A stretch of 35,448 bases of DNA from a virus. This document shows positions 7,257-15,907 of this stretch, one piece after another. The notes below the pieces were generated by a model, which was not told the DNA's origin, ran no database searches, and saw only the letters and a list, made by a program, of their open reading frames with translations. A program made the position numbers and the translations under genes. Each line of letters begins with the position of its first letter. The first letter of the stretch is position 1. The DNA lies in the IMG/VR virus record IMGVR_UViG_3300025115_000036, positions 1-35,448 of that record; one strand, given 5' to 3'.

Positions 7257-8129
7257 TTAACTACAAGTGTATAAGGGTGAATAATTTAAATCTTCATATG
7301 CAATATCTAAAGCAGAATTGCCCTCAATGTGAAAGTTTTTCATGTATAATGTTACTGGTGCCATTGTTGAAGATGATACCGGTGAAGAAAATGAAACACC
7401 AATATATGCATAACTATTATCTTGTGTATATAAATCGATAGCAAAAGATGTTAATAATGTATATGTTGTAGCTGTAGGTGATTTATAATCAATATATAAG
7501 AGATTGCCTTTATTAGCAGTACGAACTCTTATTGTTTGATAATTTGCTTGCGAGGATAAAAAGAAGAAATCACTGTTTATTGAAGATAATTGTTCATTAT
7601 AAAGAACATTATCAAAATCATTCCTAACAATTAAACTGTAAGGCTTAACATTATTATATGTAACACCATCTCTAAGTGTTGAAGACAGAGCGAAAAGACC
7701 AGTTGTATCTATTGCAATTCCTAATAATCCAGATGGATTACAACTAATATCATCTCCAATAAATGGTATACCGTCTTCTGTTAATAAAATTTCACCATCT
7801 TCTGTTAACAAATAATCTAATCCAACACAAGCTTCTTCTAAAAGATATCTTTCATATGTATCTGTTAAAAGAAAATCTCCTGTTTCATCTCTTAAATAAA
7901 CACCATTCATATTAGTACTATATCCGCCATATTGCGCAGGATAAGCAGTTAAATATGGAGTATTTGTAAGAAATGTTGTTAAAATATATTGTGCATTTGG
8001 ATTTCCAGAAGATATAGCAAATTGAAAAGACCATACAACATCATAATTTGTATTATATCTTTTTACCGATTCAATATAACTAAAATATTTTGCATTAGCA
8101 GGTAATGCAATATCTGATGGAAACGCCAT
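7257..8129 (-). CDS. tail or fibre-associated protein with a lectin-like beta fold
   Basis: A 290-residue protein, nearly all beta. The order of strands, with DVVWSFQFAISSG early and TLYMKNFHIEGNS near the end, looks like a concanavalin-type jelly roll used in phage tail proteins for glycan binding (inference). In the middle (about 80-125) is an insert with the acidic repeats DFLLTD, DYLLTEDG and ILLTEDG. The TAAATA 5 bases before its ATG overlaps the stop of the preceding gene. It has no signal peptide. It lies within a run of fibre-type genes and is followed after 2 bases by the large adhesin gene, so a receptor-binding role is likely but unproven. Confidence 0.75.
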   Translation of the reverse strand: MAFPSDIALPANAKYFSYIESVKRYNTNYDVVWSFQFAISSGNPNAQYILTTFLTNTPYLTAYPAQYGGYSTNMNGVYLRDETGDFLLTDTYERYLLEEACVGLDYLLTEDGEILLTEDGIPFIGDDISCNPSGLLGIAIDTTGLFALSSTLRDGVTYNNVKPYSLIVRNDFDNVLYNEQLSSINSDFFFLSSQANYQTIRVRTANKGNLLYIDYKSPTATTYTLLTSFAIDLYTQDNSYAYIGVSFSSPVSSSTMAPVTLYMKNFHIEGNSALDIAYEDLNYSPLYTCS

Positions 8130-8134
8130 AAAAA

Positions 8135-8140
8135 TATTTA
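8135..8140 (-). promoter_or_regulatory. late-type promoter element (TTAAATA)
   Basis: TTAAATA on the minus strand, then TTTTT and the ATG at 8129 (spacer 5). The element contains the TAA stop codon of the preceding gene. Confidence 0.6.
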
Positions 8141-8314
8141 ATTGGTTGAGCTAAAGTAGTTAACCATTTCTTTTAGTTTGGAACACACTTCCAATAACTT
8201 GAAATAATTTTCATGATCAGCAGCTGAAACCTTTACTTTTTGTAAAGTATTATAAATGAAAATAATATCTTCTTCAGTTATGCCCTCAACGACAATTTCT
8301 TTTGGTGTGCTCAC
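8138..8314 (-). CDS. small helical protein between fibre genes
   Basis: A short protein of 58 residues if it starts at GTG 8314, one base after the TAA of the fibre gene upstream. A longer frame would need TTG at 8332 and a 17-base overlap. It has the pattern KEIVVEGITEEDIIFIYNTL, a strand followed by helices, then SAADHENYFKLLEVCSKLKEM, so it is a small alpha/beta or helical protein. It could be an assembly helper for the neighbouring fibres; no family is recognised. Confidence 0.6.
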   Translation of the reverse strand: MSTPKEIVVEGITEEDIIFIYNTLQKVKVSAADHENYFKLLEVCSKLKEMVNYFSSTN

Positions 8315-8315
8315 A

Positions 8316-9470
8316 TTAATATGTATAACCAACCGCCCGAATTGTCAAATCACATGTTGAACTTTCACCAGCAAAAGCGCCACCAGCATAGCATCTCATA
8401 TGTCCTTTTATTTCACCAGAAATAGAACTTAGTGGCAATGTTGCTTGGCCACCAACGCAAAGTGGGCTATATAAAAATGCGCTTGTACCGCGCGCCAACA
8501 TATATTCAGTTGAAGCTAATACACCAGTTGAACCAAGATTTAATAATGTTGGTGCATATGTCAATAAACATTCAACAGGAAAAAATGTGGACGCTCTTCT
8601 TATATTATAATCAATTATCAATCCTTTTGCATTAGCAACAACAGATTGACCTAAAGATGCAGAAGCCGAATTAGTAAAATTAGGGTAAACATCAAACGAT
8701 ATTAATTCATTACTTGAAGATGTTGTATCATTATAAATGGTTAATGGATTAGTGAATAAAACTGTGCCACCATCAATTGTAGCTGTTAATGTTAATTCAG
8801 CACTTAACGCACTAATTGGTGCCCATCTTAGTGTGCCGCTTGAACCACTTGATAAAACACCACTATTTACGGAAGCAGGCCATTTATAACCCTGACTATT
8901 TATGATTAAATTAGCTGGTAGTTGTGCACTTAGTGAATCTGTTTTAACTAAACTTGGTGCACTAAGCGTTAAAGTTGTTGTATTAAGAGCGTTTACAGAA
9001 TCAACATAGATATCTGTTCCAATGTTTATACTTGCACCACTTAAAACAAAACTATCAAAAATGTTAGGATCAAGATTTCCTGCGGATATTACATTAACAA
9101 ATACTTGGTCATTTGTAATACGAATTGTATTATCACCAGCTGTATATAATGAAGCAACATGTCTCCAGTTATTAATATTTGTTGGTGGATGAGTTTCTAA
9201 AATATAAATTCTATTATTGTCTGTATCATGTGCATAATCACCGACAATTGCATTTGTAAACGTCGTAACATCTGCATTGCTTCCAAGATATTTATTTCCT
9301 GTGACACTACCACCCGCAGTTACACCATCACCAACAAACAATCTCTTTATATCTGTCGAATATCCCAACTCTCCTTCTGTTAAAACAATTGAACGACGCT
9401 CTGAATCTGAGCCCCTACGGACAACTAATTTTAACAGTGTATTTTCAAAAATTTCAATTGAATTTGGCAT
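8316..9470 (-). CDS. tail fibre or tropism-type protein A
   Basis: A 384-residue protein. Its N-terminal 65 residues are a recognisable phage fibre attachment module: VVRRGSDSER, then IVLTEGELGYS and RLFVGDG, as in Mtd-type and long-fibre N-termini. The remainder is beta-rich and Ser/Thr/Ala-rich (LSSGSSGTLRWAPISALSAEL at about 205-225) and ends in a compact Cys-containing domain (HMRCYAGGAFAGESSTCDLTIRAVGYTY). It would join the tail at its N-terminus and contact the host at its C-terminus (inference from the family). Its first 65 residues are closely related to those of the next gene, but the C-terminal parts differ. Confidence 0.8.
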   Translation of the reverse strand: MPNSIEIFENTLLKLVVRRGSDSERRSIVLTEGELGYSTDIKRLFVGDGVTAGGSVTGNKYLGSNADVTTFTNAIVGDYAHDTDNNRIYILETHPPTNINNWRHVASLYTAGDNTIRITNDQVFVNVISAGNLDPNIFDSFVLSGASINIGTDIYVDSVNALNTTTLTLSAPSLVKTDSLSAQLPANLIINSQGYKWPASVNSGVLSSGSSGTLRWAPISALSAELTLTATIDGGTVLFTNPLTIYNDTTSSSNELISFDVYPNFTNSASASLGQSVVANAKGLIIDYNIRRASTFFPVECLLTYAPTLLNLGSTGVLASTEYMLARGTSAFLYSPLCVGGQATLPLSSISGEIKGHMRCYAGGAFAGESSTCDLTIRAVGYTY

Positions 9471-9477
9471 TTAATTA

Positions 9478-9483
9478 TATTTA
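9478..9483 (-). promoter_or_regulatory. late-type promoter element (TTAAATA)
   Basis: TTAAATA on the minus strand with a 7-base spacer to the ATG at 9470. Confidence 0.5.
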
Positions 9484-9486
9484 AGA

Positions 9487-10593
9487 TTAGAATGAAAAAA
9501 TTGGTATTGCAAAGCGGTCTATTGTTTTTGCATCTGATGATACATTTGCATTAAAAGCAATAAACCCTGCAGAAGATAAATATACAGTTATAGAAGAAGA
9601 ACCGTTACTAGAAAGAGTTTCAATAACTGTAGCATTTGGTGGTACAGTGCTTAATGTTACTTGATCAGGAGAACCTAAATGTGAAAATGAACCAGTTATA
9701 GTATTTCCACCAGTTAATATTGTAGAAATTGTTGGTCTATAACTAATTACACGCCCAAAAGCATCAACATAATATGTTGCAAGATCATTATCAATATCTG
9801 AAACATTAATTTCATACATTGAAACAACTCCATTAGCATCTTTTGTCAATGTGCTTTCATCTGTATCTGTTAAAATAGTTTCTAATTTAGTTGTAATTCC
9901 GTTTAATTGCAAACCATCACCAATAGCATTTGAATTAAATGATGTATAAACAATAGAATTATCAGGAATCGCTGTTAATTGTAATTGTCCCGAATTAAAC
10001 CCAAAGGAACTTGGACTTACATTCAATGTAATTTGTGATCCTCCACCACCTTGTAATCCATTACCTATTGTGGAACTAGCAATATTTGTTGCTGAAACAG
10101 AATTGCTCGCCAATACTAATTGGGAACCAGATATATCAAAATATGATGGATTTACATTTAAGGTAAGCAACCCACCACTTACTTGAAGGCCGTTCCCTGC
10201 AATAGAAGAATTAATTTGTGTAAATGTTAATGAATTATTTGCAATAGTGACGTTATTATTAACATCATATGTAAATAAGTTAGAATAAACAGGATGTATT
10301 GATTTCCAATTTACAATATTTGAATAATCCGTCCCGCTTAGAGCATAAAGGATATTTTTTGCAACTGCTGTATCTCCTTGTTGTGCATTAATTGTAGATA
10401 GTGTACTATAATTAGAATAAACACCAAGAAACTTATTAGACGCTGCAAGACCCCCGCTTAGTGTACCTGTTCCTACAAACAATCGATTTGTATCAATTGT
10501 ATAACCCAATTCGCCTTGATTTAGAACAACTGTTTTGCGTTGAGTGTCTGTTCCACGGCGAATCTTTAATTTAATAATGGAAATATTTGGCAT
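9487..10593 (-). CDS. tail fibre or tropism-type protein B (paralogue of 8316-9470)
   Basis: A 368-residue protein with the same N-terminal module as its neighbour: KIRRGTDTQRKTVVL, then NQGELGYTID and RLFVGTG (residues 10-42). Residues 119-232 hold about three fibre-type repeats of the form I-x-S-x-I-x-G-x-GLQ, then a Gly-rich turn and LNV-x-PS, as in trimeric phage fibres. The C-terminal region is beta-rich with a terminal DAKTIDRFAIPIFSF. It begins its own unit behind a TAAATA element. Its partner presumably shares the docking site, giving two different tips; whether both are assembled on one particle cannot be told. Confidence 0.82.
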   Translation of the reverse strand: MPNISIIKLKIRRGTDTQRKTVVLNQGELGYTIDTNRLFVGTGTLSGGLAASNKFLGVYSNYSTLSTINAQQGDTAVAKNILYALSGTDYSNIVNWKSIHPVYSNLFTYDVNNNVTIANNSLTFTQINSSIAGNGLQVSGGLLTLNVNPSYFDISGSQLVLASNSVSATNIASSTIGNGLQGGGGSQITLNVSPSSFGFNSGQLQLTAIPDNSIVYTSFNSNAIGDGLQLNGITTKLETILTDTDESTLTKDANGVVSMYEINVSDIDNDLATYYVDAFGRVISYRPTISTILTGGNTITGSFSHLGSPDQVTLSTVPPNATVIETLSSNGSSSITVYLSSAGFIAFNANVSSDAKTIDRFAIPIFSF

Positions 10594-10602
10594 TGATAAA
10601 AT

Positions 10603-10608
10603 TATTTA
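10603..10608 (-). promoter_or_regulatory. late-type promoter element (CTAAATA), longest spacer
   Basis: CTAAATA on the minus strand with a 9-base spacer to the ATG at 10593, the longest of the set. If real, it would give a leader of about four bases. Confidence 0.4.
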
Positions 10609-10619
10609 GGGTTAAATCC

Positions 10620-12356
10620 TTAGTCTGCTATTGTTAATTGTTCCCAGCTAATGGTATTTTCTGTAGTATATCGTTGTAGTGCATTAAAAATAGCCTCTTG
10701 TAAGTTATATAAGTTTTGCACCACTCTATAAAATGAAATAGAATTCAATTCTTCATTTTCATGAAAGAAATAATCATTTGCAAAAAATGCAATTTCTGTC
10801 AAAATTTTCTCATACCCATCAAGATATGGTATTAGATTTTTTGTTTGAACTTTATAATCTTTATCGAATGAATTTATAACATATAATAATTCGTCCAATA
10901 ATTTACCAAAAATTTCATTTAGATGTAGTGCTACATATGATTTACTATCTAACAAATCTGCAATGGTTTTAGTTGTTATATTGACATCAAATAATGTATT
11001 ATGTAATTGAGATACTGAATTTTGTGTAATATAAATACGGCCATAATTATATAAAACCAATGTTAATTTATTATCATTTTCATTAAAGTAAAATTTTGGA
11101 GATAATAATGTTGCAAAATTATTAGATCTTAATCCATTTGTATTCCATTTGAAATTTGTTTTTTCCCACTTTTGATGAATTAAATTCCAAATATATTTTT
11201 GTGGATATAATAATTGATAATTGTTCTCATCAATAATACCAATTGGATATTTCGGATTTGATAAAGACCTTATTTCTATTTTATTATCATATATTACATA
11301 AAATAAATCACAATCATATCTTGTAAATAATGCATCTTTAATAGTTGTATTTGTTACAATATCTGTTTTGTATATGGTATTTATATCTTCTCTTAAATTA
11401 ACAGTAAACAATGCATTAGACGAAGCAATGATAAGATTATCATTAATTGGGTCAATATCGATTGCAGAAAATGAACTAATGCTAAAACTAGATAAATGAT
11501 AGGTTTTTACCGGTTCCCAATTATAACGATTATATATCTGAATTTTTTCATTGGAAACAAATCCTCTGTAATTATTACCTGTTGTGAACTTAATAAATTC
11601 ACCAAAGGTGTTTCGAATTTTATCTTTTAATACAAAAGAATTACATCTATCTCCTTTGTATTGATAGGAATAGATATAATCAGAATCAAGTGCTAATAGA
11701 CTATTTTCATAAGCAAACAATTTTGTATTAGGTACGACACCTATATCATCTGAAATTATTTTTAATTCAGAACCAACATCATAAGCCGCAGAAAGCATAT
11801 AAGAATTAGAAGAAGTTGTTAGAAAGATAGTAATACCATCAGTTTTTGGTACAAATGAATAATCTACAGCTGTTTCAAGAAATGACCATTCCGGTGAATA
11901 AGAAAATGGTTCTGTTTGCATGTATTCTCTTCGTCCAATCAACGATACAGCACTTCCTCCAGAATATTCTGACGAAGATAAACCATAAAAAACACAATTA
12001 CTGAAATCTGCTAATTTATTAAAAATAACCGATTGTTGAAACAATAATAAATTATTGTTTTTTAATTGTTGTGCAATTTTTTGCAATTGCAATTTTGTGA
12101 GAATTTCATTAATTGGCATATTAATAGCAGACAACGAATAAGGAATGATAGGACTGCGATTAAAATGATTTTTGTTTACATAAAATTCGGATAATAGTGT
12201 ATCAACAGTTGATAATTGTTGTGATGTTGTTTTTTTGTTTGTACCAGTCCACACAGAACCGTCGTTTTGAATATTAAAAAATCCAGTATAATTTACACCG
12301 CTTAGTGTAAACGCGTTTCCAATTGTGTGTTTGTAATATAAATTATTTGTAATCAT
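10620..12356 (-). CDS. unknown baseplate or tail structural protein
   Basis: A 578-residue protein of unknown family. The middle (about 150-420) is a long series of short beta strands with aromatic and Asp turns (YIYSYQYKGD, IQIYNRYNWEPVKTYHLSS, DPINDNLIIASSNALFTVN), which looks like a beta-propeller. The C-terminal 100 residues are helical (DSKSYVALHLNEIFGKLLDELL). There is no signal or membrane segment. It starts inside the last codons of the 753-residue gene (14-base overlap), so it is translated by coupling, and belongs with the baseplate block. Function unknown. Confidence 0.72.
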   Translation of the reverse strand: MITNNLYYKHTIGNAFTLSGVNYTGFFNIQNDGSVWTGTNKKTTSQQLSTVDTLLSEFYVNKNHFNRSPIIPYSLSAINMPINEILTKLQLQKIAQQLKNNNLLLFQQSVIFNKLADFSNCVFYGLSSSEYSGGSAVSLIGRREYMQTEPFSYSPEWSFLETAVDYSFVPKTDGITIFLTTSSNSYMLSAAYDVGSELKIISDDIGVVPNTKLFAYENSLLALDSDYIYSYQYKGDRCNSFVLKDKIRNTFGEFIKFTTGNNYRGFVSNEKIQIYNRYNWEPVKTYHLSSFSISSFSAIDIDPINDNLIIASSNALFTVNLREDINTIYKTDIVTNTTIKDALFTRYDCDLFYVIYDNKIEIRSLSNPKYPIGIIDENNYQLLYPQKYIWNLIHQKWEKTNFKWNTNGLRSNNFATLLSPKFYFNENDNKLTLVLYNYGRIYITQNSVSQLHNTLFDVNITTKTIADLLDSKSYVALHLNEIFGKLLDELLYVINSFDKDYKVQTKNLIPYLDGYEKILTEIAFFANDYFFHENEELNSISFYRVVQNLYNLQEAIFNALQRYTTENTISWEQLTIAD

Positions 12357-14604
12357 TATATGTTATGTTATTAACAACAGTCCCAGCTGGTAATACATCT
12401 TTCTTAACAGAATTAATTAATGCAGTTAATTCTGTTTGCAATTCTGTATCAACATCGATGTTTTGCACATCTATATTAATGTAATTTGATTTTGCTTTTG
12501 TATTGAGTGACAAATTATTATAAATTTCTATTGTATCAATTTCATTGCGTTGACCACATGGTACAGTGATGTAAATGTCGTCAATAGTTTCAGTTAATAT
12601 AGAACGTTTAATAGCTAATAGTGTATTACGTGTATAACTTGTATTTACGAGATATACATTTTTACAAAAACCATATGTTGGTAATTGCATATAGTCAATA
12701 ATATTTGTAGATGTTGTATTGTATGTTAAATAAAAATCCCCAGAAAATATCTGTTTATTGGCATATTTTAATGTGCCTACTTTTATTTTTTCTTCAACGT
12801 CTTCTCCAAGAATAATATAAAAATTACCTGTAAATCCATTAAAAGATAAAACAATAGATTCTTGATTATATTTTGATAATGTATATTGTCTTGTTATTGT
12901 TTGTAATTCATTTAGTGAATCATCAAATAATGAAAATGTAATTGTGAGCACATTAAATTCTTTTGTTAATGTAAATTGATTTCCAAACTCATTTGTTAAT
13001 GTTTGAATTGTAAACTCGTCTTCATTTGTTGTAAATCTAAACGCTAATGTAAATTTACTTGTTTCGTTTATTTTTGTAAAATAGTTAATGACATTTTTAT
13101 CAAATAATTCGCAGTAATTTACTGTTTCAATTGTTGGTTCAACGCTAATTCGATCATAAATATATCTCTTATTGGGTTGTATTTTAAGAATTGATGCTTT
13201 GTCAAAGAACGGTTCAGCTTTTAATGCTTCTGCAAGTCCTGTTGTTGCAGCAATATATTGTTCAATGTAATCATTTTCATTTGCATAAACAGCACAAGGA
13301 AGCGTTGCATTTAATGCTTCATATTTAGAAACACGGTCTGGGTAATAATAGCGATCCATCCATATTTTGTTATTTGAATCTGGAGCCCCACTTAACCATG
13401 TACACAAATAATGAACTGTTTGTGTTGAAGGAACATTATCATCTAATTGAAATACTTTATCTGCAAAATATGGTATTGTAAAAGAAGCCGCACCACAATT
13501 AGCAAATGTTGTATTATTAATGTCTAATTCTGTATAAGGAGACAATGTTGATGGCGTAGTAAATAAATTAGTGCCAGGTTTAATAAGAATATCATAATTA
13601 TAAAATACATAATTAAGGCCCAATTCGTTTGTTTGGTAATTAAAAACTGATGTATAATCTCTTTGTTTTTCTACTGTAAGATTATCATCTGCATCGACAG
13701 CTGATAATAAAGAATTTCCCGCAATGTGTGCTCCTAAACGAGAAACTTGATTTTTTAATGCCACTAAACTAACCAAAGAATTGGTTGTATAAGCATTTTT
13801 GAAAAACAAGTAGTTGTTTTTCAGGTTAAACGCGGATTTGCCATCGTTGATGTTAAAATTATTATTATATGTTATATAAGACACACCAGTTTTGCCCATA
13901 TAATCTATTATATTAACATCATCAATTGTAAAAAATCGTGTCAAAATATAATCCGAACTAACCGAATTAATATTTGTTGATGCTACTAGTGCACCGCCTT
14001 GTTTTTCAATAATATAATTTTCACCGCCGCGATTAGCATATAAAAACAATTGATAATAATTATTATCTATTGTATATGGAAATTGATAATTCCACCCCGA
14101 TAAAAATTGTGATTGTACAAACCAGATATTACTGCCACTCTCTGCTAGAACAAACGTTTCACCAGTTTCTTCTTTGAAATATGATATAGTACAATATGTG
14201 TTGTTTACAAATTCAATTAAATATGAATTTGTTTGCGTTGCATCAAAAGAATAATAACCATATTTTAACGCAGAAGTATAATCATCATTGGCTATAAAAG
14301 CATCATCGTTTATAGCTGTAAAATTAATATATTCTTCACCAATTTTTAAATATGAAAAGAGTTTATTATAGGAAATACTAGTATTTCGGTAATCTATATA
14401 ATCTTCTAAATTTAATGGTTGTGTAAGAAAAAATGTATCATAATTCTGCATATGTGCAGAACGAACACCACTTAATGCATCAACAAAATTGAATGAATAG
14501 CCACCAGTAAATACTTTTTTACTCTGTTTGAGATTAATTGTATTTAAATCTAAAACATAACTCTCCGGTTGAAAAGCAGAGAGTTTATTGTTTATTAATG
14601 CCAT
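12343..14604 (-). CDS. unknown large structural protein (753 residues)
   Basis: The largest protein in the window. It is beta-rich throughout and very high in Asn, Tyr, Thr and Phe, and poor in Cys. It begins MALINNKLSAF with no signal. Around 500-640 there is a lectin- or laminin-G-like run of strands (FTLAFRFTTNEDEF, then FNGFTGNFYIILGED), so a carbohydrate-binding jelly roll is possible there (inference). It has its own late-type element 5 bases before the ATG, which overlaps the stop of the preceding gene. It precedes the 578-residue gene with which it overlaps. Probably a baseplate-periphery or tail protein; no family is recognised. Confidence 0.72.
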   Translation of the reverse strand: MALINNKLSAFQPESYVLDLNTINLKQSKKVFTGGYSFNFVDALSGVRSAHMQNYDTFFLTQPLNLEDYIDYRNTSISYNKLFSYLKIGEEYINFTAINDDAFIANDDYTSALKYGYYSFDATQTNSYLIEFVNNTYCTISYFKEETGETFVLAESGSNIWFVQSQFLSGWNYQFPYTIDNNYYQLFLYANRGGENYIIEKQGGALVASTNINSVSSDYILTRFFTIDDVNIIDYMGKTGVSYITYNNNFNINDGKSAFNLKNNYLFFKNAYTTNSLVSLVALKNQVSRLGAHIAGNSLLSAVDADDNLTVEKQRDYTSVFNYQTNELGLNYVFYNYDILIKPGTNLFTTPSTLSPYTELDINNTTFANCGAASFTIPYFADKVFQLDDNVPSTQTVHYLCTWLSGAPDSNNKIWMDRYYYPDRVSKYEALNATLPCAVYANENDYIEQYIAATTGLAEALKAEPFFDKASILKIQPNKRYIYDRISVEPTIETVNYCELFDKNVINYFTKINETSKFTLAFRFTTNEDEFTIQTLTNEFGNQFTLTKEFNVLTITFSLFDDSLNELQTITRQYTLSKYNQESIVLSFNGFTGNFYIILGEDVEEKIKVGTLKYANKQIFSGDFYLTYNTTSTNIIDYMQLPTYGFCKNVYLVNTSYTRNTLLAIKRSILTETIDDIYITVPCGQRNEIDTIEIYNNLSLNTKAKSNYINIDVQNIDVDTELQTELTALINSVKKDVLPAGTVVNNITYNDYK

Positions 14605-14609
14605 ATAAT

Positions 14610-14615
14610 TATTTA
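14610..14615 (-). promoter_or_regulatory. late-type promoter element (CATAAATA)
   Basis: CATAAATA on the minus strand with a 5-base spacer to the ATG at 14604. It contains the TAA stop of the gene at 14613-15119. Confidence 0.6.
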
Positions 14616-15119
14616 TGGACTGGTATTCTCTATAACGTAACCGGTCTCAGTAATATAAACTGATTTAATAGGGTTGGCTTCTTTTGGTAAAACTTGAATA
14701 TTTTGCAATTTCAATTCTTTGATAGCATCATGAAATTCATTGATTTTGTATACGATTGGTTGAGTAAAAGTTTGACAATAACCATTTACATAATCAATAA
14801 CCACATTACATGATAATCTTGAAAAAACGGAATCAGATTGAATATCATAAATATGATTCATTGTTTCTGCATATATAGATGTTATTTTACCTCCAGTTAA
14901 TTCGGCAAAAATACTATCTGTACGATAAAATTTATAAAATCTATTTGCATATGTTTCCGAAATACCATCACCCCAATTTACATGAATATTTTGAATTAAC
15001 GGTACTTCTGGTAAATTTTGTATATTTACATCAAGAATCGTTCGATCATAAAAATACACAGGCAGCTCTGTTGTTGCAGATAAAGAAGTATAAGGAATGC
15101 TATATGTATGTGTATTCAT
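14613..15119 (-). CDS. small PKD-like structural protein
   Basis: A 168-residue beta protein. NWGDG at 48-52, followed about 35 residues later by NHIYDI, matches the WDFGDG...HxY pattern of PKD (immunoglobulin-like) domains. One such domain fills most of the protein. The C-terminal 45 residues (INEFHDAIKELKLQNIQVLP) are partly helical. Its ATG shares a base with the TAA of the upstream gene (TAATG), so it is made by coupling. It probably sits at the baseplate or on a fibre; the function is not known. Confidence 0.68.
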   Translation of the reverse strand: MNTHTYSIPYTSLSATTELPVYFYDRTILDVNIQNLPEVPLIQNIHVNWGDGISETYANRFYKFYRTDSIFAELTGGKITSIYAETMNHIYDIQSDSVFSRLSCNVVIDYVNGYCQTFTQPIVYKINEFHDAIKELKLQNIQVLPKEANPIKSVYITETGYVIENTSP

Positions 15120-15907
15120 TAAAATATTAATTCGTTTGTTGCAGCATCAAATTGTGGTGCAGTTGAAGACAATGGAACATAACCAACACTATTTAAATTG
15201 CTATTATAACTAGTTATTAAAGAATAAGATTCATCATGTGGTGTATAAATTGTAGATTTGATAAAGTCTATATTTGATTTTATATCAATAATATGATGCA
15301 CCATTGATGGTAATTTATTCTGGTCGTTTATAATATAAGACAAACCAAAAACATCATTATTTTCACTATGTGTTAAATTAACAGAAGACGCTTCAATATA
15401 TTGAATGCCATTATTAATTTGAAAGGTTGATGTTATATCAGCATTAGATATAGGCCACAATTGTTCTAATTCATAATTAGAAATGTCAAATTTATAAATT
15501 TTTGGATACAATGTTATATCTGTAGAACTAAGCGGGGTTATTTCTAGTGTATCTAGCAATACAAAATAATAACTAAAATCTTTTTTAACAAAATTGCTTG
15601 GTTTATTAAATGAATGTGTATTATATTGAATAATGTTATTATCTGTTTTAGGTGTTACAAACCCGCCATTTTCATATACCATTTTTTCGATAATAATATA
15701 ATTATCTGTTTTTATGAAAAGAACATCGCTATAAATTTCAAATGATAAAACATTATTATCCAATTCTAATAGAATTTCCGAATCATATTTTTGATTCAAA
15801 AAAGACATTTGTTGTAAAATGGGTAATGCGGTATTATTTTGTATATTTTTGATATACAATATTCCGCTTAATTTTTGTCGCTCAAAATATGTTTGTACAT
15901 TAGTCAT
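15119..15907 (-). CDS. unknown structural protein
   Basis: A 262-residue protein. I chose ATG 15907, which overlaps the previous stop by eight bases; the longer frame from 15916 would need TTG. It is rich in beta strands with many Asn, Ile and Tyr (GILYIKNIQNNTALP, ILLELDNNVLSFEIYSDVLF) and has the PLSST pattern seen in its neighbours. No motif is recognised. It lies within the baseplate-type run, co-transcribed with the 626-residue gene. Confidence 0.65.
   Translation of the reverse strand: MTNVQTYFERQKLSGILYIKNIQNNTALPILQQMSFLNQKYDSEILLELDNNVLSFEIYSDVLFIKTDNYIIIEKMVYENGGFVTPKTDNNIIQYNTHSFNKPSNFVKKDFSYYFVLLDTLEITPLSSTDITLYPKIYKFDISNYELEQLWPISNADITSTFQINNGIQYIEASSVNLTHSENNDVFGLSYIINDQNKLPSMVHHIIDIKSNIDFIKSTIYTPHDESYSLITSYNSNLNSVGYVPLSSTAPQFDAATNELIF

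Noticed and set aside
8321-8332. TTG start for the small gene between fibres
   Set aside because: A GTG one base after the upstream stop gives a simpler start without the 17-base overlap.
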